The notes below the pieces were generated by a model. The model did no database searches. It was given only the letters and a program-made list of their open reading frames with translations, and was not told the origin of the DNA. A program made the position numbers and the translations under genes. Below are positions 31,987-39,940 of a stretch of DNA of 64,000 bases, in pieces (the first letter of the stretch is position 1; each line of letters starts with the position of its first letter). The DNA is from a virus, in the IMG/VR virus record IMGVR_UViG_3300022700_000179, positions 1 through 64,000 of that record. One strand, 5' to 3'.

Positions 31987-32349
31987 ATGCAGATGACAAG
32001 AAGGCCGCGTCGGCTCCTTTACAGGGGTGCTATTTACAAGAGAGCATATGAGAAAAGTCAGATGGGTGACTTTTCTATTGATGAAGTCGTATTGCACTCT
32101 AAACTTATGCCGTACGGAATAATGGAATCCGGCGATGCTTACTGCCCGCGCGGCGGTTGGCATCCAATGTGGGCTGACATACGGGGACGTAAGTGGGCTG
32201 AGGTAGATCCACCGGATGCCATGCGGCAACAGTTACCCGCAGGTGAACAGTATTTCCTACGTATTGATAATAAACCAGATTGGCGTTGGGAATGGGGAGA
32301 GGGGGTGGATGACCAATCAGTGCTCAACACTTACTTACGTCGGAAATAG
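31987..32349 (+). CDS. Hypothetical protein with N-terminal module LYRGAIYKRA
   Basis: 120 aa. RRPRRLLYRGAIYKRAYE at residues 5-22 is the shared module with an unusually basic approach. The rest is Trp-rich (GGWHPMWADIRGRKWAE, PDWRWEWGEG), suggesting a small beta domain with exposed aromatics. The function is unknown. It is followed by converging minus-strand RNA genes. Confidence 0.68.
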   Translation: MQMTRRPRRLLYRGAIYKRAYEKSQMGDFSIDEVVLHSKLMPYGIMESGDAYCPRGGWHPMWADIRGRKWAEVDPPDAMRQQLPAGEQYFLRIDNKPDWRWEWGEGVDDQSVLNTYLRRK

Positions 32350-32363
32350 GTAGTTCTTTTTGA

Positions 32364-32437
32364 TGGGAGCGACAGGAATCGAACCTGCTCTTCTGGGGAC
32401 CGTACTCCACAGTGTGCTGCCTTTACACCACGCTCCC
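32364..32437 (-). tRNA. tRNA on the minus strand, anticodon uncertain (possibly Arg-ACG)
   Basis: GGGAGCG/CGCTCCC acceptor with A discriminator, T-arm GCAGG-TTCGATT-CCTGT and a D-like arm are clear. The anticodon arm is irregular: CTGTGG/CCCCAG with one mismatch leaves an 8-nt loop AGTACGGT, which would present ACG. CCA is not encoded. Confidence 0.65.
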
Positions 32438-32441
32438 AGGT

Positions 32442-32474
32442 GGCCCGAAGGTGTATACCCAACAACTCCGGGCC
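32442..32474 (-). other. 9-bp hairpin between minus-strand RNA genes
   Basis: On the minus strand GGCCCGGAG pairs with CTTCGGGCC (one G-U pair), loop of 15 nt containing GTATAC. It separates the tRNA from the permuted tRNA-like RNAs and may be a processing or stabilising element. No T run follows. Confidence 0.45.
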
Positions 32475-32538
32475 TGCTTTGCCGGTACATAGTAACGGTT
32501 GCCCACAAAAAGGGCTTCCTATCGCCGACGACGTTTAA

Positions 32539-32644
32539 GTTGCCGCTTCAGTTCTAACCGCCCACGCTCTATCGCTGAGCTACAGGTCCATATAGAGGAC
32601 CTGATGGGATTCAAACCCACGCCTTGGGCTATATTGTCAGCAAC
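32539..32644 (-). ncRNA. Permuted tRNA-like RNA (Y-RNA-like module 2)
   Basis: Read on the minus strand the order is T-arm (GTGGG-TTTGAAT-CCCAT), acceptor hairpin CAGGTCC-TCTATAT-GGACCTG, then D-arm GCTC-AGCGATA-GAGC: a circularly permuted tRNA. GCCCA before the T-arm pairs with TGGGC after the D-arm as an anticodon-stem equivalent, and GTTGC pairs with GCAAC further out. The tRNA-mimicking module of bacterial YrlA RNA is built this way. The conserved Ro-stem sequence of the 39.8-kb units is not evident. Confidence 0.6.
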
Positions 32645-32742
32645 ATTCGATTCGACGAAACCGGCCAATGCTCAGCTTTGGAGAATAGCTTCAACTTTAG
32701 TGGCTCGTAAACTACCGACGGCCGTATTCCAGGCGGTGCTGT

Positions 32743-32824
32743 TGAGTACGGTTGCGTATGCCATTTCGCCATCCCTACGTAAAATGTAGGGAGCAGGATT
32801 CGAACCTGCATGTCGATATGCTCA
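32743..32824 (-). ncRNA. Permuted tRNA-like RNA (Y-RNA-like module 1)
   Basis: Minus strand: T-arm GCAGG-TTCGAAT-CCTGC, acceptor hairpin TCCCTAC-ATTTTAC-GTAGGGA (7 bp perfect), then D-arm GCG-AAATGGCATA-CGC. TGAGCAT and GTACTCA form the lower stem with one mismatch. Same architecture as the neighbouring module 2. The tRNA halves are in reverse order, so an ordinary tRNA cannot form without end joining. Confidence 0.6.
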
Positions 32825-32905
32825 CATCGCCCTGATTTTGAATTTGAGTTTCAGCTTGTCTCCACTGCTAAGCTGCTTTGTCTTCTGCTACTACTCCGTT
32901 TACAG

Positions 32906-33643
32906 TTACCCAAGCAAGAAGCTGAACAGTGCATCACCGACGGATTGTTTGTCGTCAACCTCCACAGAGTTGGCCTGTTCTCGGGCGAACTTCACCGCCT
33001 TGAGCATTTTCCGTGCTCGTTGCTGTAGCTCTTTCTTCCTATCCGCTGTCACAGCGCCAGACTGTTTGATGGTCGTCCAGGTTCCCACGATTTTGTCGAC
33101 CTGAACCAATTGTGTCTGTGCTGGATGTTCCGGCGTGGCCGGGAACAATACAATCGGTTCGTGTACCTTCGATTTTTTTGTGGTATCCACCGGGGCCGAC
33201 TTGAACAGTCCCGTAGCCGCATCCTTGCTCCAGGCAAAAGCTGGATCGAGTACTGGTAAGCTGTCAATAACCGTATTTAGGTCGGTTAGTTGCTTCTCCA
33301 AGAAGAGCAGGTGCGTGGCTGGTATGCGCGTTAGTAGCGTTTTACCATCCACCACTACATCTGCGTACGCATGACAGTTTGCAGCATCCTTCGCGTACAC
33401 CGTATCCATGTATTCGGTGAGCTGCTCTGCCACTTCCTGTAGCGTGTCTTCTACACGCATCTGAACGAGATGCCGTTCGGGTGGGAAGTCCTCCCCGTCC
33501 TCATCCTTTTTGGAGTAGGTTTTGGAGAAGCCTTCAAAAAGCGCCGATTTTTGCAGGGCCTTGTATTGGTCCGTGACAAAACGCATGACTCGAGTTTTGA
33601 CACCCTTTTCTACTGCGATGATCTGATGCAATTTGGTTGTCAT
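32906..33643 (-). CDS. Conserved protein of unknown function (DUF7873-like)
   Basis: 245 aa. LHQIIAVEKGVKTR at the N terminus, YADVVVDGKTLLTRIPATHLLFLEKQLTDL in the middle and AVKFAREQANSVEV near the end match a conserved family I know from phages and diverse bacteria. No catalytic residues are obvious. It has its own consensus promoter with an inverted repeat upstream, unlike most neighbours, so it is probably expressed independently and regulated. Confidence 0.75.
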   Translation of the reverse strand: MTTKLHQIIAVEKGVKTRVMRFVTDQYKALQKSALFEGFSKTYSKKDEDGEDFPPERHLVQMRVEDTLQEVAEQLTEYMDTVYAKDAANCHAYADVVVDGKTLLTRIPATHLLFLEKQLTDLNTVIDSLPVLDPAFAWSKDAATGLFKSAPVDTTKKSKVHEPIVLFPATPEHPAQTQLVQVDKIVGTWTTIKQSGAVTADRKKELQQRARKMLKAVKFAREQANSVEVDDKQSVGDALFSFLLG

Positions 33644-33680
33644 GGTTAATTCCTTTCAGGTTCAGTTTCGTTCTGTGTCC

Positions 33681-33712
33681 GCAACAATACGGTACCTCTT
33701 TGTTGCTGTCAA
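33681..33712 (-). promoter_or_regulatory. Consensus promoter with overlapping inverted repeat (minus strand)
   Basis: On the minus strand TTGACA (33707-33712), 17 nt, TATTGT (33684-33689). GCAACAA (33681-33687) and TTGTTGC (33700-33706) form a perfect 7-bp inverted repeat spanning the -10 to -35 region, a good operator candidate for the gene ending at 32906. Confidence 0.8.
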
Positions 33713-33759
33713 GCAAAATTTTTGTTGCGTGATCTTTTTGGGGCTACCGCGAGGTTTTG

Positions 33760-33868
33760 TGGGGCCAGGAGTCAAACTGCTCCCTAACACTACCCTTACC
33801 TATGGAAGTGGTCGGCGCGGAGTCGGACCGAGTACCTCGTAGTTGATCAACGTCAACAAGGTGCCCCC
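33760..33868 (-). ncRNA. Possible degenerate tRNA-like sequence (minus strand)
   Basis: Minus strand GGGGGCA near 33868 pairs with TGGCCCC near 33761 (6 of 7), with GTTG…CAAC as a D-like arm and CAGTTTGACTCCTG as a poor T-arm. The 109-nt length and unclear anticodon stem argue against a functional standard tRNA. Confidence 0.3.
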
Positions 33869-33886
33869 TCTATACAGCCGATCCGA

Positions 33887-34384
33887 TCATTGCTTTACAT
33901 TTCTTGCTGCGGTTCTGGCTACGCGTAGCCTTCGTCGTAGCTTGACCCACCAGCTGGACTCCGATTTATTTAACTCCAATTTATTTATTTGCTTTTGCAT
34001 GGTTTCAATTTGCGTGGTGTACTGTTTTCTTTTATTTAAATAACTATTTATATAATGTTTCATCATGTTCTGGGATTCCAAGAAGTGCATGAAGCGGATG
34101 AGTGGTAGTTCACTTAGGTATTGTCCCCGTATAGACTTATGGCCAGGGACAACGCCCAGGGCCATCAGTTGTCCCGCGAATCTACCGTGGGACGCCTCCA
34201 CTCTGTGAATGGGCACGCCTTTGGCTTCAAGCTTGTCTGCCAGCATACTAAGCTGACTCTCAGACTCTACGCCAAGCGCGACGGCATGTGTACCGGATTT
34301 AATGTTGCCATTTGATGATTCCCCAGCAGCGTGGATTAGTTGTGCTGAGGCTACACCAACCGTAGATCTGTACGGGTGATGCAA
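33887..34384 (-). CDS. Peptidyl-tRNA hydrolase 2-like protein
   Basis: 165 aa. ASAQLIHAAGES, THAVALGVESESQLSMLADKL and RFAGQLMALGVVPGHK follow the order of conserved segments in PTH2-like phage and bacterial proteins, whose family removes peptides from tRNA. The first beta-strand with the usual Lys is missing, so activity is uncertain. The C-terminal 60 residues are a basic coiled coil. It fits the translation-rescue set of this phage. Confidence 0.5.
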   Translation of the reverse strand: MHHPYRSTVGVASAQLIHAAGESSNGNIKSGTHAVALGVESESQLSMLADKLEAKGVPIHRVEASHGRFAGQLMALGVVPGHKSIRGQYLSELPLIRFMHFLESQNMMKHYINSYLNKRKQYTTQIETMQKQINKLELNKSESSWWVKLRRRLRVARTAARNVKQ

Positions 34385-34506
34385 TAATGGCAGATGGGAT
34401 CGGGAGGTGTGGACTGAGTCACGGTCGCATCGATTTTTCCTTTGGCCGATTTATATTTTTCGATAAAGTAAACGTAACCATTCGCTGTACAGAAGTCAAG
34501 AAGTAT
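34351..34506 (-). CDS. Small protein without canonical start, overlapping the PTH2-like gene
   Basis: The open frame encodes LLDFCTANGYVYFIEKYKSAKGKIDATV then a CHYC pair, convincing as protein, and overlaps the PTH2-like gene by 34 nt in another frame. No ATG, GTG or TTG is available; ATA at 34506 or a codon upstream would have to start it. AAGGGG lies about 17 nt before ATA. Confidence 0.4.
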   Translation of the reverse strand: MLLDFCTANGYVYFIEKYKSAKGKIDATVTQSTPPDPICHYCITRTDLRLV

Positions 34507-34576
34507 TTTTGTTTTTCTTGCAACCCCTTGTCTTAGTTGGCTTTTAGGTTACGCGCACATGTAGTACTATGTAGTA

Positions 34577-35425
34577 CTATTTCGCTTTATTATATACATG
34601 ACCTTTATACATTATCTTGTCAGGTAAAGTTTTACTACTGGCGGTTGTATCTTTGCTGTTTACACTGTTGGCGACTTCGTCGAACACTTTTTTTGCGTCT
34701 TCTAGTGAGAAGTCTTCTCCTCGTGGTGAGCCGCAAGCTTTGGGGTGGCCTGCAAAGTGGATGCCCGCGACATTATTATTACCAAATTGGTAGTCATTTG
34801 ATGGGGCACAATAAATGGAGATGCTCTTAAAATGTTTTCTGTATACGACTACACAAGCGTAGCCGTCGTCATACGGTCTGCTGGGGTCGAAGCTGTCCTC
34901 TTTCCCTACTGCCCAAAGTCCTACCTTACCTTCTTTACTTACCAAATTGTTCTTCAGTGTTTGCTCTGCTTGTCTAGTGGCCTCTTTTCCTACCTTTATG
35001 TAGTTGGCCACAGGAATGCGGAGCATCTTTTTGATTTTGTCGGTGACTTCCTGGGGCTCTTTTTCCGTTCTTGGGAACCCTATGTCTTTAGCTATACTGT
35101 TAACACCAACCATAAAGGAATATGAGTCGTTCATTCGGTTTTCTACTACGGAGCTACCATTGACGTCCACCTTCTCAATTAGGTCGTAGTCGAGTTCGGG
35201 CATGGGTAATCCGGACATTCTGAATAACCCTAATAGTGTGTCTGCGTCGACATGTGTGATCTCTACGATGTCATTTGGTCCCAGCCTGGGTATTTCTGTG
35301 TTGTTGGACGGTGCTGGGTAACTGGAGTATTCTCCATGATGGTCGAAGTGCTTTACATTATCCGCCAATCCCGCTTCGATGGAGTAGTTTTTACCTGTTG
35401 CCTTGGGGACTAAAAATACTCGCAT
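34577..35425 (-). CDS. DHH-family phosphoesterase-like protein with C-terminal tag module
   Basis: 282 aa with AAGGAGG upstream. HFDHH (26-30) and THVDADT (57-63) are the metal-binding motifs of DHH phosphoesterases, and GIHFAGHPKACG (about 222-233) matches the GGHxxAxG loop of the DHHA1 domain. Such enzymes cleave short oligonucleotides or cyclic dinucleotides. The last 15 residues (PDKIMYKGHVYNKAK) are a tag module at the very C terminus, the only such placement here. Degradation of a cyclic nucleotide defence signal is possible but unproven. Confidence 0.65.
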   Translation of the reverse strand: MRVFLVPKATGKNYSIEAGLADNVKHFDHHGEYSSYPAPSNNTEIPRLGPNDIVEITHVDADTLLGLFRMSGLPMPELDYDLIEKVDVNGSSVVENRMNDSYSFMVGVNSIAKDIGFPRTEKEPQEVTDKIKKMLRIPVANYIKVGKEATRQAEQTLKNNLVSKEGKVGLWAVGKEDSFDPSRPYDDGYACVVVYRKHFKSISIYCAPSNDYQFGNNNVAGIHFAGHPKACGSPRGEDFSLEDAKKVFDEVANSVNSKDTTASSKTLPDKIMYKGHVYNKAK

Positions 35426-35574
35426 TTGCGCCTCCTTGCTATGCTTTTACGTTTACAGTATTTGGATACGAGAACGTAACTACTTTGTGCTAGACATTTC
35501 GGGGCTATACAAGTTACTTTATTGTGTATTTTGAGCACCTTTTGGTGAACAACTGCTAAGGTGAGGCTAGCGCT

Positions 35575-36174
35575 ATGCGTCGTGTGCCCAGCTATGTCCT
35601 GTATGAAGGTTCGACTTACCAATTGGTTGTACCTAAACTTTTGCGATTTAAGGGTGCGGTATACCAGCTCGTTGAAGCTGTCATGCCAGCAAAGGCTGCC
35701 GAAGTCAAAGTAAGACAACTGCAGCGTGCGGTAGCGCGCCCGCCTACGGCAAAAATGGTGAACTCTTCTGACTGGGTTCCGGGTGAAGGTGGGATCTTGT
35801 CTTCTGTAAGCACTAAAGACGATGGACTGCCTATGTTAGTCATGTGGAATCCTATTACATCGGAAATGATGATGTCATCAGACAAAAACCTGTCTATTAT
35901 AACGCATAGTGATCTTTTTAAAAAAATGCGCCCGCAGCTCAAGGATTATCCCTTTTCACATATCCGAGATTGGGTGCGTGCTTCAGTAGATCAAAGTAAG
36001 AAGGAGGTAGCTCTCTGGCCTTGGCAGCCGCTTTTGGAGCACGTGATGTACCTGCAATCTCCAGAAGATCTTCGACAGATGGAGTCGATTCACGCACGTG
36101 GTAATCCCGTATTTGAGCAGTTGATACAGGAATTAGGTTCTGGGAACTATTCTTTCAGAACTTACAAAGTATAA
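35575..36174 (+). CDS. Hypothetical protein with two N-terminal tag modules
   Basis: 199 aa. PSYVLYEGSTYQLV (5-18) and PKLLRFKGAVYQLV (19-32) are tandem modules at the start. The remaining part is mixed, with VPGEGGILSSVSTKDDGLPMLV, and lacks known motifs. Together with 36191 it begins a rightward unit. Confidence 0.68.
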   Translation: MRRVPSYVLYEGSTYQLVVPKLLRFKGAVYQLVEAVMPAKAAEVKVRQLQRAVARPPTAKMVNSSDWVPGEGGILSSVSTKDDGLPMLVMWNPITSEMMMSSDKNLSIITHSDLFKKMRPQLKDYPFSHIRDWVRASVDQSKKEVALWPWQPLLEHVMYLQSPEDLRQMESIHARGNPVFEQLIQELGSGNYSFRTYKV

Positions 36175-36190
36175 AGCGAGGACATGTAGA

Positions 36191-37705
36191 ATGCGGTTAT
36201 CAAACTTCCCGTTGCTTATCTCTTTTCGTGGTGCTAGATATGTTCTAGCGGACGAACAGCAAAAACTGGAACGGTTTCTAGCAAGCGCACAAAAGGCGTT
36301 CATCAAACTGTTGGCTACTGATGGGGCTGCGGTTTCTCTAGCAAAAGCAGCGCTGGAGAAGTATCCAGGAAAGGAGAAGGCTGCCCGCGAATATTGGATT
36401 AAGCACGCTAGGGGTTTGGATTCTGTTAAAGGTTTTCTGGGGAAGTTTGACCCTACTGGGTCAAAGCAAACAGTAATATTGCAGCGAATTCGGGATGCTG
36501 TATTTGGTGGGAACCAGTCTAAGGTTTGGGAGAAACTACATAATACTATTTTTGAGAGCTACGTAGCGTGGAAGCAGGAGAAAGCCAAAGAGCCTTTATA
36601 TCAAACTGGTCTACCAGAAGATGTAGTCCGCAAACTTTTTCCGAAGTCTTTTGCTGTAGATGTAGATCCGGACAGGAATATAGTGCAAGAATTCGAGGTT
36701 TTTGGAAGCGAGAAGCGTAGCTTAGAGCGCAAACGTCGGTCGATGTTGAAAATTATAGAAAATTGGAATAGGTTGACCGAGCAGGTCAACAAGGATCTGC
36801 AGGCGGAAGACCCTCAGCGTAGGCTCACGGCTCTTGTTACCTCTTTGATAATGGCGACGGGTATTAGAGTGGGTGGCGGGCGGACACAACTAAAAGATGA
36901 GTCTGGTAAGGCGGTAAAAGACGAGGAAGGTAATCCTGTATACATGGATACTTTTGGGGCCACCACGCTAAAGCCGGAACATATTAAATTTATCCGTGAC
37001 GACTACATGCTGATCGAGTTTCCGGGAAAAGCAGGTACGGTCAATATCGCAGGATTGTCCGACCCACAGATAGTGGCTGCTATTAAAGAACAATTGTCTA
37101 ATGTTAAGGATACGCTGTCCGGGGAGGCAGACAAGTCGGAACTTCTTTTCCGTACCAAAGATGGTCGGAAGGTTTCGGGCGATCTTGTTAATGCTTACAT
37201 ACAGAGAATATTGGGCCCAGAAGTTAGTGCACACAGCTTCCGGCATTTAAAGGCTACCGAGACTTTTTTCAGCCGATTGAAAGCCAGGGAATCCCATCTT
37301 GCTAAGAAATTGCTGGAGATCAAAAAAGCAGCTATAGATGACCTTCGTGGTCACGTCGTCAGCGAAATTTACAACGCGCTGTGGTCAACTGCGGAAGAGA
37401 CGCGGGAGATGCTTTCGCATGAAGACGTAGGGACGACCCTGGAGTACTATATCCATCCAAGGGTAATACTAAACTTTTTAAGCGGTGCGGGGTTAGACAA
37501 GGCGTTGGATGTGGTGGTTGGTGAGGGTAGGGGATTGAAACTAAAGTTTGATCCTGTTGAGTTTGTTGTCAAAATGCAGGAAAAAGTACAGGAACGGCAT
37601 ACCGCAAAAGTTTTTACAGGAAACACTACGTTTTTCCTGGGCGATAAGTTTGTTGAATATGATGTGGATGACGCTATACTTGATTTGATTGTCGAAGAAG
37701 AGTAG
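36191..37705 (+). CDS. DNA topoisomerase IB with N-terminal tag module
   Basis: 504 aa. Residues 6-21 (FPLLISFRGARYVLAD) are the tag module. The catalytic part shows TGIRVGG (Arg226), FGATTLKPEHIKF, FPGKAGT (Lys280), SAHSFRHLKAT (His348, Arg351) and YYIHPRV (Tyr419 or 420 as nucleophile): the poxvirus-like type IB topoisomerase arrangement. It relaxes supercoils through a 3'-phosphotyrosine. The tag suggests that it could be packaged or localised with other tagged proteins. A tyrosine recombinase is less likely because of the KPEHIKF and IHP motifs. Confidence 0.82.
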   Translation: MRLSNFPLLISFRGARYVLADEQQKLERFLASAQKAFIKLLATDGAAVSLAKAALEKYPGKEKAAREYWIKHARGLDSVKGFLGKFDPTGSKQTVILQRIRDAVFGGNQSKVWEKLHNTIFESYVAWKQEKAKEPLYQTGLPEDVVRKLFPKSFAVDVDPDRNIVQEFEVFGSEKRSLERKRRSMLKIIENWNRLTEQVNKDLQAEDPQRRLTALVTSLIMATGIRVGGGRTQLKDESGKAVKDEEGNPVYMDTFGATTLKPEHIKFIRDDYMLIEFPGKAGTVNIAGLSDPQIVAAIKEQLSNVKDTLSGEADKSELLFRTKDGRKVSGDLVNAYIQRILGPEVSAHSFRHLKATETFFSRLKARESHLAKKLLEIKKAAIDDLRGHVVSEIYNALWSTAEETREMLSHEDVGTTLEYYIHPRVILNFLSGAGLDKALDVVVGEGRGLKLKFDPVEFVVKMQEKVQERHTAKVFTGNTTFFLGDKFVEYDVDDAILDLIVEEE

Positions 37706-37837
37706 GACCCACCAAAAAAATCCCAAGAAAAACAGATCAGGGGGTTGATTTTTACGAATGGGGGACTACAATCCCCGTATGACCGTACCGATCGGCTCAA
37801 TTGTGGGCCCACTAGCATCCAGAAAGCGAGATAATTC

Positions 37838-38422
37838 ATGATCAACGACAGAACCGCAATTTTCATCGATGGGGCATATTTCGACAAGTTGCTCGAACTT
37901 GAATTCGGGCGGCTCCGTGTAGACTTTAACGCCTTCGTAAATAAGGCGCTTAAAGAGGACAACGTTTTCAGAACATACTATTACCACTGTCGTCCATTTA
38001 TGAGTACAAACCCTACTCCAGAGGAACAAAAACGTTACGAAGCAAAAGAGCGGTTTTTCTCTGCTTTGTCTTCTCTGCCAAGATTCGAGGTCCGTTTGGG
38101 AAAGTTGGTGTATCGCGGTCAGGACGAAAATGATCGGCCGATTTTCATACAAAAGCTAGTAGATATTATGCTCGGGGTAGACCTAGTACGGCTGGCCGCA
38201 ACACGCCAGATTACTCGGGCACTTTTAGTGGCTGGGGACAGTGATTTCGTTCCAGCGGTTGAGGAAGCGAAGCGGCAAGGGGTGCTGTTATCTCTTTTTC
38301 ACGGCCCTTCGCGGAGTTTGAACGGTAATTCGGGAACAGTACATCGTGAACTCTGGGAAGCGTGTGACGAACGTTTTGAGATCACTCAGGAGTTTCTGAA
38401 TTCAATCCGCCGTAAGGCTTAA
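37838..38422 (+). CDS. NYN-domain (PIN-like) ribonuclease
   Basis: 194 aa. AIFIDGAYF (Asp11), YYYHC, KLVDIMLGVDLVRLA and LLVAGDSDFVPAVEEAKRQG, then VLLSLFHGP, is the LabA/NYN pattern with the acidic residues of the active site preserved. NYN proteins are metal-dependent RNases that act in RNA turnover. It is close to the Y-RNA/Ro60 genes and RtcB, consistent with an RNA metabolism island. It converges with the small gene at 38419. Confidence 0.85.
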   Translation: MINDRTAIFIDGAYFDKLLELEFGRLRVDFNAFVNKALKEDNVFRTYYYHCRPFMSTNPTPEEQKRYEAKERFFSALSSLPRFEVRLGKLVYRGQDENDRPIFIQKLVDIMLGVDLVRLAATRQITRALLVAGDSDFVPAVEEAKRQGVLLSLFHGPSRSLNGNSGTVHRELWEACDERFEITQEFLNSIRRKA

Positions 38423-38598
38423 ATGCATTCATGGTTAGTTGTTACCCAAGTTTTCGCTTCCTCATCCGTATCGAAGTAAGCATGTATATCTGGTTCATGC
38501 ATATTTAATGCAAGCCAGGTAGTATCTTCTTCCACTTCCATAACAAGATAGACCTTGCAGGGGCACACGTAAACTGCTTCTTCTGTCCAGTCTGTCAT
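38419..38598 (-). CDS. Small acidic protein (59 aa)
   Basis: Minus strand ATG 38598 with AAAGGAGAG directly upstream. The product (MTDWTEEAVYVCPCKVYLV…) has a CPC pair, Trp residues and a DTDEEAKTWV segment. Its stop overlaps the NYN gene stop by 4 nt, tail to tail. No family was recognised. Confidence 0.65.
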   Translation of the reverse strand: MTDWTEEAVYVCPCKVYLVMEVEEDTTWLALNMHEPDIHAYFDTDEEAKTWVTTNHECI

Positions 38599-38657
38599 TT
38601 TTCTCTCCTTTTTAAACTCGACAGTTCCATCTCTACCTGACCTATACCGCCCGGTAG

Positions 38658-38688
38658 TTTACATTTTGTACGCTGACCTTGGTATAGA
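38658..38688 (+). promoter_or_regulatory. Possible promoter before 38766
   Basis: TTTACA (38658-38663), 19-nt spacer, TATAGA (38683-38688), similar to the TTTACA…TATAGT promoter at 29031. A 17-codon ORF (ATG 38696) in the leader could act as a leader peptide, but no ribosome binding site supports it. Confidence 0.45.
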
Positions 38689-38765
38689 GTACCATGATAT
38701 GCGCACAGCAGATCAACGGGAGCCACAACTGTAAAGGACTTTGTTAGAAGAGGAGCAGTTCAATT

Positions 38766-39023
38766 ATGCCCAATCGATCCAGTGGTTCACGGTATCCTTA
38801 CATGCTCGCTGCAGATTTACTGCGCAGTGTTGGTCCTGTAAACTCAGGAGGGTTAGTTCTCACAAGAGTTGACGCCTCTGCAATTATACAGCTTGTCGCC
38901 AACGCACTATCCATTAGTAAGAAAGAACTGTCCGAGAAATTAGCTAATTACTATCTTGATAATGAGGATGCTCTAACCGAAGACTCCGCTTATACAATCC
39001 TTTCTCAATTGGCTATGCGCTAA
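38766..39023 (+). CDS. Hypothetical helical protein (85 aa)
   Basis: AGAGGAGC precedes the ATG. It is helical (SKKELSEKLANYYLDNEDAL). No motif was recognised. First gene of the unit that leads to the Y-RNA cluster and Ro60. Confidence 0.65.
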   Translation: MPNRSSGSRYPYMLAADLLRSVGPVNSGGLVLTRVDASAIIQLVANALSISKKELSEKLANYYLDNEDALTEDSAYTILSQLAMR

Positions 39024-39053
39024 TTTGTAAAATATACTTATATCTCGTATGAG

Positions 39054-39269
39054 ATGTCTCGATACTACATACAACGGGTATACTTTATCGCAGAGCCCGA
39101 TGAAGAGGGGCGTGTGCCCATGCTTGCAAGTGCGGTAGGTGATAGGATGTACACGGAACTCGACAAAGCGAAAGAGACCGCTTCTGCCTTAAACAGGTTG
39201 TTGGGAGTGCATGAGCGTTACAAAGTATTTTTGGCAACCATAGAGATCCCAAGAGATCAGTTAGCCTAG
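39054..39269 (+). CDS. Hypothetical protein (71 aa)
   Basis: ATG 39054 without a strong ribosome binding site. Mixed alpha/beta with VYFIAEPDEEGRVPMLA, then a helix with DKAKETASALNRLLG. No known family. Confidence 0.6.
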   Translation: MSRYYIQRVYFIAEPDEEGRVPMLASAVGDRMYTELDKAKETASALNRLLGVHERYKVFLATIEIPRDQLA

Positions 39270-39278
39270 GTGTGTATT

Positions 39279-39518
39279 ATGGCCAGGTCGATACTAAATC
39301 TGGGTCGGTTGCCTGATCTACGTGTGGGTATAACCCCACCGTTTTACATTGTTCCTCCGAAGGAGGAGGGTGGTACTGTAAAGGAGGGTCCGAGGATCCG
39401 TGTCCCCCTCCCAGAGCCGGAAGGCACTATCGACATTGAGGTGACTCGTTGCCAGTACTGCGGAGCCGCAATTTCTTCGGGGGATTCTATTTGCGGCAAT
39501 TGTAAAATGCCACAATAA
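39279..39518 (+). CDS. Small protein with C-terminal zinc ribbon
   Basis: 79 aa from ATG 39279 (GTG 39270 is an alternative). A Pro- and Glu-rich N-terminal part is followed by CQYCGAAISSGDSICGNC, a compact zinc-ribbon hairpin like those at the ends of small regulators. No specific function. Confidence 0.65.
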   Translation: MARSILNLGRLPDLRVGITPPFYIVPPKEEGGTVKEGPRIRVPLPEPEGTIDIEVTRCQYCGAAISSGDSICGNCKMPQ

Positions 39519-39541
39519 CTGCAAGAGACAGTTTACATGCC

Positions 39542-39829
39542 ATTGGAGGCGCCAATCGGCCATACTGTGTTCGTTGTGGTCGGTCCGTAGGGACTTGGCT
39601 GGATTCGGACGGTAGAGAGCACTGTAGAAAATTTCTATCGGCTGTTGCTTATGGCTACCCTAACGGTCAGCTTTTATGTGATGAGTGTATTTACAAGGAT
39701 TCTGTTCGTCAGACCCGAAAAAAGCTTGAAAAAGGGCTTGACGACCCAGATCCATCTGGTATGGTAACGAGCAGACTAGCTGAGTTGTATCGTAATGCAG
39801 ACTTAGCTGGGACCAAGAAGAAGAGTTGA
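39542..39829 (+). CDS. Zinc-binding protein without canonical start codon
   Basis: The frame is open from 39506 to TGA 39829 and codes for RPYCVRCGRSVGTWLDSDGREHC, then LLCDECIYKDSVRQTRKKLEKG, two cysteine pairs and a basic helix, clearly coding. No ATG, GTG or TTG is present in the right region; ATT 39542 or ATA 39515 would have to serve. The first Y-RNA-like gene starts within the last few bases. Confidence 0.5.
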   Translation: MGGANRPYCVRCGRSVGTWLDSDGREHCRKFLSAVAYGYPNGQLLCDECIYKDSVRQTRKKLEKGLDDPDPSGMVTSRLAELYRNADLAGTKKKS

Positions 39830-39830
39830 C

Positions 39831-39897
39831 AATCGGGTGATGCAGGCATCGGATACTTCGAATGGGTCAAGACTGATGTCGTCCATTTCCCCGAGGT
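39831..39897 (+). ncRNA. Y-RNA-like RNA A
   Basis: It carries all three conserved blocks, GGGTGATGC, TACTTCG and TTTCCCCGA. The helix GGCATC/GATGTC connects to the outer TCGGG/CCCGA stem. It is the shortest unit, with no tRNA-like insert. It lies upstream of Ro60 together with three similar units. Confidence 0.75.
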
Positions 39898-39940
39898 TAA
39901 AATCATGTCTACCGTCCTGGTCCAGCACTGGTAGACTTTA

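Noticed and set aside
34374-34382. GGGTGATGC on the plus strand, identical to the first Y-RNA block
   Set aside because: It is the reverse complement of the PTH2-like gene start; no TACTTCG or TTTCCCCGA follows.
36191-37705. Phage integrase (tyrosine recombinase)
   Set aside because: The KPEHIKF, FPGKAGT and YIHP context fits topoisomerase IB better, and no attachment site was found nearby.
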